Below are positions 15,996 to 24,025 of a DNA stretch of 64,000 nucleotides, one piece after another. The stretch is taken from contig NC_015717.1 of assembly GCF_000253295.1 (NCBI RefSeq), positions 2,914,001 through 2,978,000 of the forward strand. The letters are read 5' to 3'. Positions within the stretch are counted from its first letter, which is position 1. Each line of letters starts with the position of its first letter. Made by a program: the position numbers and the translations under genes. Source of the DNA: Hyphomicrobium sp. MC1. Its GTDB lineage: Bacteria > Pseudomonadota > Alphaproteobacteria > Rhizobiales > Hyphomicrobiaceae. A model generated the notes under the pieces. That model made no database searches and was not told where the DNA came from. It was given only the letters and a program-made list of their open reading frames with translations.

Positions 15996-16646
15996 ATGAA
16001 CGATATGCAGCTTCGCCAGTTGGTCATAGACGAACTGGAATTCGAACCGAGTATCAACTCGATAAATATTGGCGTTTCGGCGAGCGGTGGCGTCATCACG
16101 CTCCACGGGCACGTTCGCAGCTACGCGGAAAAAGTCGCCGCGCTTCAGGCCGCACGCCGGGTAAAAGGCGTTCGTGCCATCGCCCAGGAAATCGATGTCT
16201 GCTATCCGGCGGAAATCAAGACGTCGGATGAGGAAATTGCAAAGCGCGTCCTTAGCGTCTTGAAATGGCATGCCATGATACCCGACGAACACGTCCGAGT
16301 GACGGTGCAGAAAGGTTGGGTCAATCTGAGCGGCGAGCTCGATTGGCAATACCAAAAGAAGATCGCTGAAGACGAGGTCAGAAAGCTGATGGGCGTGATC
16401 GGCGTAACAAATTCCATAGTGGTGAAGTCGCCCGTTGAGGCTCCGGATATCAAAAAGAAAATCGAGGCCGCACTGGCTCGCAACGCCCATGTCGAGGCTG
16501 AAGGAATCCGCGTCGCCGTTTTAGACAATCGAGTTTGTCTCGAAGGCCATGTCAACAGCTGGGAAGATCACGACATCATCGAGAACGCCGCTTGGTCCGT
16601 TCCCGGCGTGCAAGGGGTCGATGATCGTCTCACCGTTGCTTCGTAA
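15996..16646 (+). CDS. Triple BON-domain protein
   Basis: A 216-residue protein built of three BON domains (about residues 1-70, 75-145 and 148-216). Each has the alternating pattern ending in a glycine-valine turn such as GVIGVTNSIVV. BON domains in OsmY-like proteins are thought to bind membranes or lipids. No signal peptide is seen, so a cytoplasmic or peripheral location is likely. The start is at the ATG at 15996, preceded by AGAGGA. It lies between phasin-like and CBS genes in the low-oxygen operon. Confidence 0.85.
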   Translation: MNDMQLRQLVIDELEFEPSINSINIGVSASGGVITLHGHVRSYAEKVAALQAARRVKGVRAIAQEIDVCYPAEIKTSDEEIAKRVLSVLKWHAMIPDEHVRVTVQKGWVNLSGELDWQYQKKIAEDEVRKLMGVIGVTNSIVVKSPVEAPDIKKKIEAALARNAHVEAEGIRVAVLDNRVCLEGHVNSWEDHDIIENAAWSVPGVQGVDDRLTVAS

Positions 16647-16667
16647 AATGGGAAGGGAGTAAGTCCC

Positions 16668-17087
16668 ATGAAAGTCAAAGATGTCATGCATAAAGGTGCC
16701 AAATGGGTTGCCCCCGATACACTTGTTTCGGAGGTCGCCAGAATGATGAAAGACCTCGATATCGGAGCTGTACCGATTGGGAAAGACGATCGTCTCATCG
16801 GCATGGTGACCGATCGTGATATTACATGCAGAGGGTTTGCCGACTCCGCCAATCCTTCGGCCCTGACCGCAGAGAAGGTCATGACGAAGGGCATCATCTA
16901 TTGCAAGGCTGACGAAGACATCGAGGATGCCATCCGTTTGATGGAATCGAAGAAGATCCGACGACTTCCGGTCATTGACGATAAGAAAAGAATGGTGGGC
17001 ATGCTTAGTCTCGGAGATGTCTCGCATGCGGTCGTCCGTAATCTCTCTGGCGAGGTGATCAGCGCCGTATCTGCACACCACGCTTAA
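16668..17087 (+). CDS. CBS-domain protein
   Basis: A 139-residue protein made of two CBS repeats (about 1-60 and 70-130), a fold that senses adenine nucleotides. Motifs are VKDVMHKGAKWVAPDTLVSE and KIRRLPVIDDKKRMVGMLSLGD. It is similar in size and plan to M. tuberculosis HRP1 (Rv2626c), a dormancy protein. GGGAG precedes the ATG. The sequence ATGGGA at 16649-16654 can pair with TCCCAT across the start codon, possibly limiting translation. It is co-transcribed with the BON gene. Confidence 0.88.
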   Translation: MKVKDVMHKGAKWVAPDTLVSEVARMMKDLDIGAVPIGKDDRLIGMVTDRDITCRGFADSANPSALTAEKVMTKGIIYCKADEDIEDAIRLMESKKIRRLPVIDDKKRMVGMLSLGDVSHAVVRNLSGEVISAVSAHHA

Positions 17088-17097
17088 GGAGGCGTCA

Positions 17098-17739
17098 GTG
17101 GCTGTCGATGTTCTGGAAGAAGAGGATGTGACGATTGGGTTGCCTGCGCTTCAGGGCAGCCTTGTCATTCCGAGCGGCGCACGCGGGCTTGTTATATTTG
17201 CACACGGCAGCGGCTCAGGCCGTCTTAGCCCGCGAAACCGCTATGTCGCCGACGTTCTCAATGAAAATAGATACGCCACCCTCCTCTTCGATCTCTTGAC
17301 CGAGGCCGAAGCTTCAGACCGCCGTAATGTATTCGATATCTCGCTCCTGGCACGTCGCGTGCAAATGGCGGTGAACTGGACGCTCGAAGAGCCCAAGACA
17401 GCCGATCTTACCCTCGGGCTCTTTGGCGCAAGCACGGGCGCTGCCGCGGCATTGGTCGCGGCCGCTGCACTCGGTCCAGCTATTTCGGCAGTGGTATCGC
17501 GCGGCGGCCGTCCCGATTTAGCAAAGGAGGCTTTGGGGCGCGTCACCGCTCCCACGCTCCTGATCGTTGGCGGCGACGACATTGGCGTGATCGAACTCAA
17601 CGAATTTGCCGCTCGGCAAATGACCTGTACCCGGAAGCTGCAGATCGTCCCAGGCGCAGGGCATCTTTTCGAGGAGCCGGGCACCTTGGATCGTGTTATT
17701 GAACTCTCAATCGGCTGGTATAATCAATATTTGATGTGA
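17098..17739 (+). CDS. Alpha/beta hydrolase (dienelactone-hydrolase-like)
   Basis: A 213-residue cytoplasmic hydrolase fold. The segments VIFAHGSGSGRLSPRNRYVA and LGLFGASTGAAAALVAAA are present; the nucleophile position reads G-A-S-T-G. A late Asp and His (GGDDIGVIE, GAGHLFEEPG) complete a likely catalytic triad. It begins with GTG after AAGGAGG. It lies ten bases after the CBS gene and just before the phosphoribosyltransferase; in actinobacteria these two domains occur fused. The substrate is unknown. Confidence 0.82.
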   Translation: MAVDVLEEEDVTIGLPALQGSLVIPSGARGLVIFAHGSGSGRLSPRNRYVADVLNENRYATLLFDLLTEAEASDRRNVFDISLLARRVQMAVNWTLEEPKTADLTLGLFGASTGAAAALVAAAALGPAISAVVSRGGRPDLAKEALGRVTAPTLLIVGGDDIGVIELNEFAARQMTCTRKLQIVPGAGHLFEEPGTLDRVIELSIGWYNQYLM

Positions 17740-17748
17740 GGATATCAG

Positions 17749-18429
17749 ATGAGTTTCTGGCTCCCTTTCAGAGACCGAGAAGAGGCGGGACGCGCCCTTG
17801 CATCTGTGCTTTCCAGGCAAAAGTTCGAAAATCCGATCGTTTTAGCCATGCCGCGTGGCGGTGTGCCGGTCGCCATCGAGATCGCCAAACAGCTGAAGGC
17901 ACCGCTCGATTTTGTTTTCGTGCGCCGCATCGGCGTTCCAGGGCACAAAGAGGTTGCCATGGCGGCGGTCGTCGATGGTGCGGCGCCGGAGCTTGTTCTC
18001 AACGAAGAGATCAGCGCACAAATCGAAATCCCGCAAGCCTATATCGAGCGCGAGATGAAAGCTGAGCTTCATGAGATCGAGCGCCGAAGACGGGAATATG
18101 CCAGCACGGCGGCCAGGCCCGCTATCACGGGACGAACCGCTATCATTGTCGATGATGGTATCGCGACCGGCACCAGCATGCGGGCCGCAATAAACGCACT
18201 CCGCAGAAAGAAGCCAAAGGAACTTATTGTAGCCGTTCCCGTCGCGCCTCTGGAAACCGTCAACTCACTTCGTTCCGATGTTGATGCGGTGATCTGCTTA
18301 CAAACTCCGGAGCCGTTTTACGCTGTCGGTATGCACTATAAAGACTTCCATCAGATCGACGATGATGAGATTGTAGAAGCACTGCACGAATTCCGAAAAG
18401 GCGCCGATCTTGCACAACACACGGCCTGA
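17749..18429 (+). CDS. Phosphoribosyltransferase-family protein
   Basis: A 226-residue type I phosphoribosyltransferase fold. The PRPP-binding loop is AIIVDDGIATGTSMRAAI at about residues 129-146. The N-terminal part carries PRGGVPVAIEIAKQL, and LDFVFVRRIGVPGHKEVAMAAV follows. This subfamily often accompanies alpha/beta hydrolases, erythromycin-esterase domains and Hsp20 in stress loci; no base substrate has been assigned to it. It is the last gene of the rightward operon, ending close to the convergent hpf gene. Confidence 0.85.
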   Translation: MSFWLPFRDREEAGRALASVLSRQKFENPIVLAMPRGGVPVAIEIAKQLKAPLDFVFVRRIGVPGHKEVAMAAVVDGAAPELVLNEEISAQIEIPQAYIEREMKAELHEIERRRREYASTAARPAITGRTAIIVDDGIATGTSMRAAINALRRKKPKELIVAVPVAPLETVNSLRSDVDAVICLQTPEPFYAVGMHYKDFHQIDDDEIVEALHEFRKGADLAQHTA

Positions 18430-18444
18430 CCTTCGTGTTTCGCC

Positions 18445-18774
18445 CTACGCCTGCCGCTTGCGAGTCAGATCCTGAAGCTGACGGCGCGCCGCCGCGAAAG
18501 CATCTGAAATTGTAACGTTGATATCCTCGTGGCGACCCGTCACGCTCGGCTCACGGCTTACCGCAATGTCGTTGGCGCCTGGAACCGTGATGAGTAGCCG
18601 GATGCTATAGAAATCTCCATGGCGGTGGCGATGTTGCGGTCGCCCTATAACGATCCGGGCCGATGTAATCCGATCGTAGAACTGCTCGAGCTTCTTTGCC
18701 TCGTCGCGAACCCGGCTCGCGATGTAATCAACTGGCTTTATGTGCTCAAACGAAATTTGAAGTGGGATCTGCAT
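18445..18774 (-). CDS. hpf: Ribosome hibernation factor HPF/RaiA-like protein
   Basis: A 109-residue protein with the S30AE/HPF fold (IPLQISFEHIKPVDYIASRVRDEAKKLEQFYDRI and INVTISDAFAAARRQLQD). Such proteins bind the small ribosomal subunit and stop translation in starved or hypoxic cells. It is the short form, without the C-terminal dimerisation domain of long HPF. A GGGAG lies seven bases before the start. It is the third gene of a leftward operon with DUF3775 and BCAM0308-family genes. The dormancy protein Rv0079 is a functional parallel. Confidence 0.82.
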   Translation of the reverse strand: MQIPLQISFEHIKPVDYIASRVRDEAKKLEQFYDRITSARIVIGRPQHRHRHGDFYSIRLLITVPGANDIAVSREPSVTGRHEDINVTISDAFAAARRQLQDLTRKRQA

Positions 18775-18821
18775 GGGAACACTCCCGCGATATCGAAAAT
18801 TGCCGCGAATTTGAATAGCCC

Positions 18822-19337
18822 TTACTCATCGCGATGCCAGTGAGCCCTCACGAAATAATCCCCTTCGCTGTAGTCAATATCAAATTGGCCCTTGTAGGCG
18901 TGTTCGAGTGCATGCCCGAGACGGCGCGGCAGATGAATATCTGTGGTGGTTACGATCGCCGAGCCGTTTGCATCGGCGATCTCAATAATCCTCGACAAGG
19001 GGTGCTCGGCGTTTTGATCGGATTGCGTGTTTCGAATTAACTCGAAAATCTCACCCTTGTGTTTTTGGAAAAACTTGCCAGACAGCGTGACTTCACCTGC
19101 CGGATATTTATCGTTCTCCCGCAGACACGCAGGGCACAATTGCCTCGTCGCGTCAGTCGGCGCGCTATCCAGCCACTGCCAACGACCATCGAGGAATACG
19201 GCTCCGCACTGATTGCAGACTGTCGGCTCTCGCAGCTTCCCTTGCGCCTTGTAAGGATCATGCCGATGCGGCGCGATAAGATGCGATTTCATAAGATCAT
19301 GGCGCGGCTCTGCGCGATGTAAATCTCGTGTTTTCAT
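18822..19337 (-). CDS. BCAM0308-family zinc-ribbon protein
   Basis: A 171-residue protein with a CNQCG...CPAC four-cysteine zinc ribbon at about residues 41-72 and a conserved region around HPLSRIIEIADANGSAIVTTTDIHLPRRLGHAL near the C-terminus. The family takes its name from a Burkholderia protein raised under low oxygen; its function is unknown. It has some likeness to the zinc-ribbon part of ribosome export factor NMD3, which would fit its position beside hpf, but this is speculation. An AAAGG precedes the ATG by eight bases. Confidence 0.75.
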   Translation of the reverse strand: MKTRDLHRAEPRHDLMKSHLIAPHRHDPYKAQGKLREPTVCNQCGAVFLDGRWQWLDSAPTDATRQLCPACLRENDKYPAGEVTLSGKFFQKHKGEIFELIRNTQSDQNAEHPLSRIIEIADANGSAIVTTTDIHLPRRLGHALEHAYKGQFDIDYSEGDYFVRAHWHRDE

Positions 19338-19355
19338 CGTCGTCGCCTTTCAGAA

Positions 19356-19805
19356 TTAAAGGTGATCCAGCTCAAATTTCTCACAGGAACGACCGAGAAG
19401 CGCGAAGCCGTCTTCCAGGAAGTCTCCGAGCAATGGAATGCCAAGCAAATAGCGCGCTGTGTTTTTGTTGTGCGCGCGGGCCGCCTCTTTGCGCACCTCG
19501 GCCCAATCCGCGGCCGAATAGTCTTCGCGGCCAAGCCAAACAAGCGCGACAAGATCAATCTGCTCGTCTTCATTCATGTCGTTGATTACCGAGGTTAATT
19601 CTTCAACGACGGGATCGTCCGTGTGATCTTCCAGAACAGATGTCATCTTGTCGTCGGACGCGTTCGAGCCGGGATCTGATTCACTGACGGCGTCTTTCGC
19701 GTCGAACTCCCGCGCCTTCGCAATAACGAAGCAAACCTTTTCGGGAGAAATCTGAAGCTCAGGCAGTTCAGGCGCTTCATCAATAATTTTAGCTGGCTTC
19801 GCCAT
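19356..19805 (-). CDS. DUF3775-family protein
   Basis: A 149-residue acidic cytoplasmic protein of the DUF3775 type. The N-terminal part is low in complexity; the conserved region covers about residues 65-145. It includes DMNEDEQIDLVALVWLGREDY, WAEVRKEAARAHNKNTARYLLGIPLLGDFLEDGF. The function is unknown. AAGGA stands eight bases before the ATG. It heads the leftward operon with the BCAM0308 and hpf genes, and an FNR/FixK box is centred 58 bp upstream. Confidence 0.8.
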   Translation of the reverse strand: MAKPAKIIDEAPELPELQISPEKVCFVIAKAREFDAKDAVSESDPGSNASDDKMTSVLEDHTDDPVVEELTSVINDMNEDEQIDLVALVWLGREDYSAADWAEVRKEAARAHNKNTARYLLGIPLLGDFLEDGFALLGRSCEKFELDHL

Positions 19806-19856
19806 TTTCGGAATCCTTCAAATGAAGCAAAAATGGCTATGTTTCCCGAACCGACC

Positions 19857-19870
19857 TTGATCGCCGTCAA
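19857..19870. promoter_or_regulatory. FNR/FixK-type box for the DUF3775-BCAM0308-hpf operon
   Basis: TTGATCGCCGTCAA fits TTGAY-N4-RTCAA and is centred about 58 bp before the leftward start at 19805. Confidence 0.75.
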
Positions 19871-19900
19871 GCACGTCCAGAAGCTCAAATTTCTTTGAGA

Positions 19901-19914
19901 TTGACGTTCATCAA
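19901..19914. promoter_or_regulatory. FNR/FixK-type box for uspA
   Basis: TTGACGTTCATCAA fits TTGAY-N4-RTCAA and is centred about 64 bp before the rightward start at 19972. It lies 30 bp from the box serving the opposite strand. Confidence 0.78.
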
Positions 19915-19971
19915 GGGAAAACAGTGCGCTACAGCGAAGATCATCAGCAAACATCTTTTTCGGAAAGCGAT

Positions 19972-20409
19972 ATGTACAAACATTTACTCATCGCGACAGA
20001 CGGATCAGAGCTTGCCCAACGTGCAGTTACACAGGGCTGCGAGTTGGCGAAAGCGCTCGGGTCGAAAGCAACGATTGTAACAGTCACCGAACCGTGGAGG
20101 ATGGTCGCTCCGGCCGAAGTCGCGGTGGTGTATCCGATCGAAGATTATGAAAAAGCGGCGGCTTCAAACGCGAGTAAAATTCTTGCCGATGCTGCTTCTG
20201 CAGCCGCCAAAGTCGGAATAACCTGCGAGACCGTGCACATCAAAGACGAATTTCCGGCTGAGGGCATCGTCCAGGCGGCGCAAGCGCGGGCCTGTGATTT
20301 GATTGTTATGGCGTCTCACGGGCATCGCGGCTTGGTGGAATTTGTACTTGGCAGTCAGGCCCACCGCGTCGTCACGACCTGTGCTGTCTCTGTGTTGATC
20401 TGCCGATGA
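19972..20409 (+). CDS. Universal stress protein UspA family
   Basis: A 145-residue single-domain universal stress protein. It opens with YKHLLIATDGSELAQRA and ends with the nucleotide-binding pattern MASHGHRGLVEFVLGSQAHRVVTTCAVSVLI. That pattern has the G-x2-G-x9-G(S/T)-type loop seen in ATP-binding members. The start is at 19972; a GTG 16 codons earlier would place coding sequence close to the FNR/FixK box. A P-type ATPase gene follows 100 bp downstream. A decayed copy of part of this gene is at 304-353. Confidence 0.9.
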   Translation: MYKHLLIATDGSELAQRAVTQGCELAKALGSKATIVTVTEPWRMVAPAEVAVVYPIEDYEKAAASNASKILADAASAAAKVGITCETVHIKDEFPAEGIVQAAQARACDLIVMASHGHRGLVEFVLGSQAHRVVTTCAVSVLICR

Positions 20410-20509
20410 GCGACTTCCTTCACTTATCCGACAATGTGGATGGCACAGTCGCTCTCGCAGCATCTCTTGCGACGGCGACGCTTGCGGCCAGAAGTTATAG
20501 TCATTTTTT

Positions 20510-23083
20510 ATGATGGCCCTTGACGCGAACAACGTGGAACGGAGCACCCGGTTTGAGGTCGGCCTCACGATGGACGAGGCGCGGAAGCGGCTCGCCACTG
20601 AGGGTCCAAACGAGCTTGAACGTAAAAGCAGACGCTCTGCGTTCGCGATTACGTTGGAGGTACTGCGTGAGCCGATGTTTCTTTTCCTCGTCTGCGCTGG
20701 CGGGATCTATGTCATCCTTGGCGAAACGAGCGAAGCGATTGTCCTCTGTCTTTTTGCGACAACTTCCGTCGCCATCGCAATTGTCCAAGAGTTTCGCAGT
20801 GAACGTGTTCTGCAGGCCCTAAAAGAGCTCTCGAGCCCTCGTGCTCTCGTCATTCGGGATGGAGAGCGTCGCCGCATCGCTGGCAGAGATGTTGTCCGCG
20901 GCGACATTTTGATCATCAGCGAAGGTGATCGGATTGCTGCCGATGGGCTTTTGATTGAAGGTGACTTGTCGGCCGATGAGTCACTATTGACAGGGGAATC
21001 CGTTGCAGTCCGCAAGATTCCTGTCGATAGGGATGCGTCGGCTCCGACAGACCGCAAACCTGGTGGCGATGATACGCCTTACTTGTTTTCCGGCACGCTC
21101 GCCGTTCGGGGACAAGGCAAAGCCGAAGTTGTCGCAACCGGAGGCCGAAGCGAGATCGGAAAAATCGGTGCCTCACTCGCCCGAATTGAACCGGAACCGC
21201 CCCGGCTCAAGGCCGAGATCAATGGTCTTGTGCGGATGTTCTCGATTATCGGCGTGGCGGTCTGCTCTCTCGCTTTCCTATTGCAGTGGGCATCGGGACA
21301 TTCTGTGCTCCACGCCCTCCTTGCAGGCATCTCGCTTGGCATGGCGATGCTGCCTGAAGAATTCCCGCTCGTACTCACCGTCTTTATGGTCATGGGTGCC
21401 TGGCGTCTTTCGCGCGCCCAAGTCTTAACGCGACGTGCGGCCGCGATAGAGGCACTCGGCGAAGCCACCGTCCTCTGCACCGACAAAACTGGTACGTTGA
21501 CAGAGAACCGTATGTCGATTGCTGAACTGCGCTTGCCGACAGGCGATACATTTGGCGCGAGCCAGCCAGAGGCGTTGGGTTCGTTGCCTACTCAGTTCCA
21601 TCGCCTCATCCGCGCCGGAGCGCTGGCTTCGCAGCCGACGCCTGTGGACGCAATGGACGTCGCCATCGTCGATTTTGCCGAGGCGCGTTCTTGCGGCACA
21701 GAATCGCGAAATCGGGACGTCTTGGAGCGCACCTATGGCATGACACGGAAGCGCCTGGCCGTGGTAAATGCTTGGCGGGCGAAATCTACGGACGAATTTA
21801 AAATAGCGGCCAAAGGCGCGCCCGAGACGATAGCCAAGCTGTGCGGGTTATCGGCCGCCGAGTACGCCGGGGTCTCCACGATGACGGATACAATGGCGCG
21901 CGAGGGGCTGCGCGTATTAGCCGTCGCCGAAGCGACGTTTCCTGAAAGAGATCTGCCGCTCGAGCCGAACGCTTTCAATTTTCAATTTGTGGGCCTCATA
22001 GGCCTTACCGATCCGATCAGGGCGAATATTGCTAGTGCCGTCAGCGAATGCAGGGCGGCGGGCATTCGCGTCGTAATGATCACCGGCGATTATCCGACAA
22101 CGGCCCTTGCGATCGCTCGTAAAGCCGGTATCGACGCAAGCTGTGTGGTCTCGGGACCAGAAATCGAGAGCATGACTGCGGCGGCCCTCGGCCGCAACAT
22201 CAGGGAATGTTCCGTCTTCGCGCGAATTACGCCGGCCGATAAGTTGCGCATCGTTCAAGCGCTTCAGGCGAACGGCGAGATTACTGCGATGATTGGTGAT
22301 GGTGTAAACGATGCGCCATCTCTGAAAGCAGCCCACATCGGTGTTGCTATGGGCGGTCGCGGAACCGACGTGGCACGTGAAGCGGCTGCACTCGTCCTTC
22401 TGAATGATAACTTCAGCTCGGTCGTCACTGCTATTCGGCTAGGCCGTCGAATATTTGACAATCTTCGCAAGGCAACGGGCTTCATTGCAGCTATTCACGT
22501 GCCGATCGCAGGACTCGCCCTGTTTCCAATCATCGCTGGACTGCCAACAATCCTTGGCCCCTTACACATTGCCTTCCTCGAACTCATCATCGATCCAGTC
22601 TGCTCTATCGCCTTCGAAAACGAGCCGGAAGAATCCGATGTCATGAGCCGCCCGCCTCGATCGGCAAAGGCGCCCCTGCTCTCATTGGCGCGGCTCCTAT
22701 GGTGTTTGCTGCAGGGTGTAATAGCGTTTGCTCTCATTGCCTGCCTGTATGTTGCGTCTTTGCGGTATGGTCTTCCCGCCGATCAGGCTCGTTCCCTCTC
22801 CTTCGGTGCAATGATCGCATCCTCGGTTGCATTGGTTATTATCAATCGCAGCTTTGACACTGTGCTCTTCGGATCTCTCGTCCGACCCAACCCCATGCTC
22901 TGGGCAGTCTTCGCACTCGCTACGGCAATCTTTGCGACAACTCTTTACTGGACACCTGCACGCGCCCTTTTCGACTTTGGCGCTTTTCACGCTCATGATG
23001 CGCTCATATCAGTCAGCGTGGGCGTTGTACTGCTGATAATCCTGGAGCTGCTGAAAGGCATATTTGATCGACCCATCCGTTGA
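20510..23083 (+). CDS. P-type cation-transporting ATPase (P2-like)
   Basis: An 857-residue membrane pump with the full P-type core: actuator SLLTGESVAV, phosphorylation site DKTGTLT at about 325-331, MITGDYPTTALAIARKAGI, and the hinge MIGDGVNDAPSLKAAHIGVAMG. An N-terminal cation-ATPase domain (MDEARKRLATEGPNELERKSRR) is P2-like. The ion-site helix reads PEEFPLVLTVF instead of the PEGLPAVVT of calcium pumps, so the ion may differ. Two adjacent ATG codons occur. It probably shares the uspA transcript. CtpF, also a P2-like pump, lies in the M. tuberculosis DosR regulon. Confidence 0.85.
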   Translation: MMALDANNVERSTRFEVGLTMDEARKRLATEGPNELERKSRRSAFAITLEVLREPMFLFLVCAGGIYVILGETSEAIVLCLFATTSVAIAIVQEFRSERVLQALKELSSPRALVIRDGERRRIAGRDVVRGDILIISEGDRIAADGLLIEGDLSADESLLTGESVAVRKIPVDRDASAPTDRKPGGDDTPYLFSGTLAVRGQGKAEVVATGGRSEIGKIGASLARIEPEPPRLKAEINGLVRMFSIIGVAVCSLAFLLQWASGHSVLHALLAGISLGMAMLPEEFPLVLTVFMVMGAWRLSRAQVLTRRAAAIEALGEATVLCTDKTGTLTENRMSIAELRLPTGDTFGASQPEALGSLPTQFHRLIRAGALASQPTPVDAMDVAIVDFAEARSCGTESRNRDVLERTYGMTRKRLAVVNAWRAKSTDEFKIAAKGAPETIAKLCGLSAAEYAGVSTMTDTMAREGLRVLAVAEATFPERDLPLEPNAFNFQFVGLIGLTDPIRANIASAVSECRAAGIRVVMITGDYPTTALAIARKAGIDASCVVSGPEIESMTAAALGRNIRECSVFARITPADKLRIVQALQANGEITAMIGDGVNDAPSLKAAHIGVAMGGRGTDVAREAAALVLLNDNFSSVVTAIRLGRRIFDNLRKATGFIAAIHVPIAGLALFPIIAGLPTILGPLHIAFLELIIDPVCSIAFENEPEESDVMSRPPRSAKAPLLSLARLLWCLLQGVIAFALIACLYVASLRYGLPADQARSLSFGAMIASSVALVIINRSFDTVLFGSLVRPNPMLWAVFALATAIFATTLYWTPARALFDFGAFHAHDALISVSVGVVLLIILELLKGIFDRPIR

Positions 23084-23130
23084 TGGGAGGGTGGATCTAA
23101 GTGAGCAGTCTTTACAAGGCTTGCATATTT

Positions 23131-23147
23131 CAATAATTCTTGTATTG
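23131..23147. promoter_or_regulatory. arsR: Probable ArsR operator
   Basis: The inverted repeat CAATA-N7-TATTG lies in an AT-rich stretch, eight bases before the arsR ATG. This is the usual place for an ArsR autoregulatory site. No ribosome-binding site is visible for arsR, so its message may be leaderless or start very close. Confidence 0.55.
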
Positions 23148-23154
23148 TCTATTT

Positions 23155-23502
23155 ATGAACACTGATGAAGCTGTCACTCGTCTCGCGGCGTTGGCCCACG
23201 ATCAGCGCCTCGCTATCTTCCGGCTCCTGGTGCGGGAGGGCCCAAACGGGCTGCCTGCAGGCGAGATCGCTGAAGCTGTTGGCGCCACCCCAACAGGAGC
23301 GTCATTTCATCTTAAAGAATTGGACCGCGCCGGACTAATCCATGCCACGCGCGTTGGCCGGTACATCCGCTATGCGGCGCACTTTGAGGGAATGCGACAA
23401 CTCTTGAGCTTTCTCACCGACGACTGCTGCCAGGGAAATCCGGAGCTTTGCGGCTCGACAATCAAAAAGGCGCGTAAGCTGTGTAAGGGAGAAGCAAAAT
23501 GA
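23155..23502 (+). CDS. arsR: ArsR-family arsenic-responsive repressor
   Basis: A 115-residue winged-helix regulator (AALAHDQRLAIFRLLVREGPNGLPAGEIAEAVGATPTGASFHLKELDRAGLI). Cysteines lie at the C-terminus in DDCCQGNPELC, a likely As(III) site that differs from the classic CVC in the recognition helix. It overlaps arsC by four bases and is the first gene of arsR-arsC-acr3-arsC-arsH. Arsenite binding would release the operator at 23131-23147. Confidence 0.88.
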   Translation: MNTDEAVTRLAALAHDQRLAIFRLLVREGPNGLPAGEIAEAVGATPTGASFHLKELDRAGLIHATRVGRYIRYAAHFEGMRQLLSFLTDDCCQGNPELCGSTIKKARKLCKGEAK

Positions 23503-24023
23503 CCCGAGATCGACCGTATAACGTCCTCTTTCTCTGCACCGGCAATTCCGCCCGTTCCATCATGGGCGAGGCCATCATCAACCGCATCGGCGCAGGGAAG
23601 TTCAATGGCTACAGCGCGGGCAGCATGCCAAAAGGTGAGGTTCACCCGCTGGCCATCAATCTTCTGAATAAGCTCAACTATGACACCGGTGCTCTCCGCT
23701 CAAAGTCCTGGGAGGAGTTCACGGCAGCCGGTGCACCCGAATTGGATTTCGTCTTTACCGTTTGCGATAACGCCGCCAACGAAGTTTGCCCGATCTGGCC
23801 GGGGCAGCCGATGACAGCACACTGGGGCCTGCCGGACCCCGCCGAGGCTCAGGGGGATGAAGCTCAGCGAGCGCTCGCCTTTGCCGATACCTACCGCATG
23901 CTCAACAACCGGATTGGCATTTTCGCCAGTTTGCCGCTCGCGTCACTCGACGAACTCAGCCTCCAGAATCGCCTCAACGACATTGGCCGATTGAAAGCTT
24001 CAGCCGTGCCGGAGAGAGCCTGA
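23499..24023 (+). CDS. arsC: Arsenate reductase, low-molecular-weight phosphatase type
   Basis: A 174-residue enzyme reducing arsenate to arsenite. It has the phosphatase-like P-loop CTGNSAR (CX5R) close to the N-terminus and a later FTVCDNAANEVCPIWPGQP segment, as in thioredoxin-coupled ArsC proteins. The product arsenite would leave through Acr3, whose gene starts three bases after the stop. Confidence 0.9.
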   Translation: MTRDRPYNVLFLCTGNSARSIMGEAIINRIGAGKFNGYSAGSMPKGEVHPLAINLLNKLNYDTGALRSKSWEEFTAAGAPELDFVFTVCDNAANEVCPIWPGQPMTAHWGLPDPAEAQGDEAQRALAFADTYRMLNNRIGIFASLPLASLDELSLQNRLNDIGRLKASAVPERA

Positions 24024-24025
24024 GC

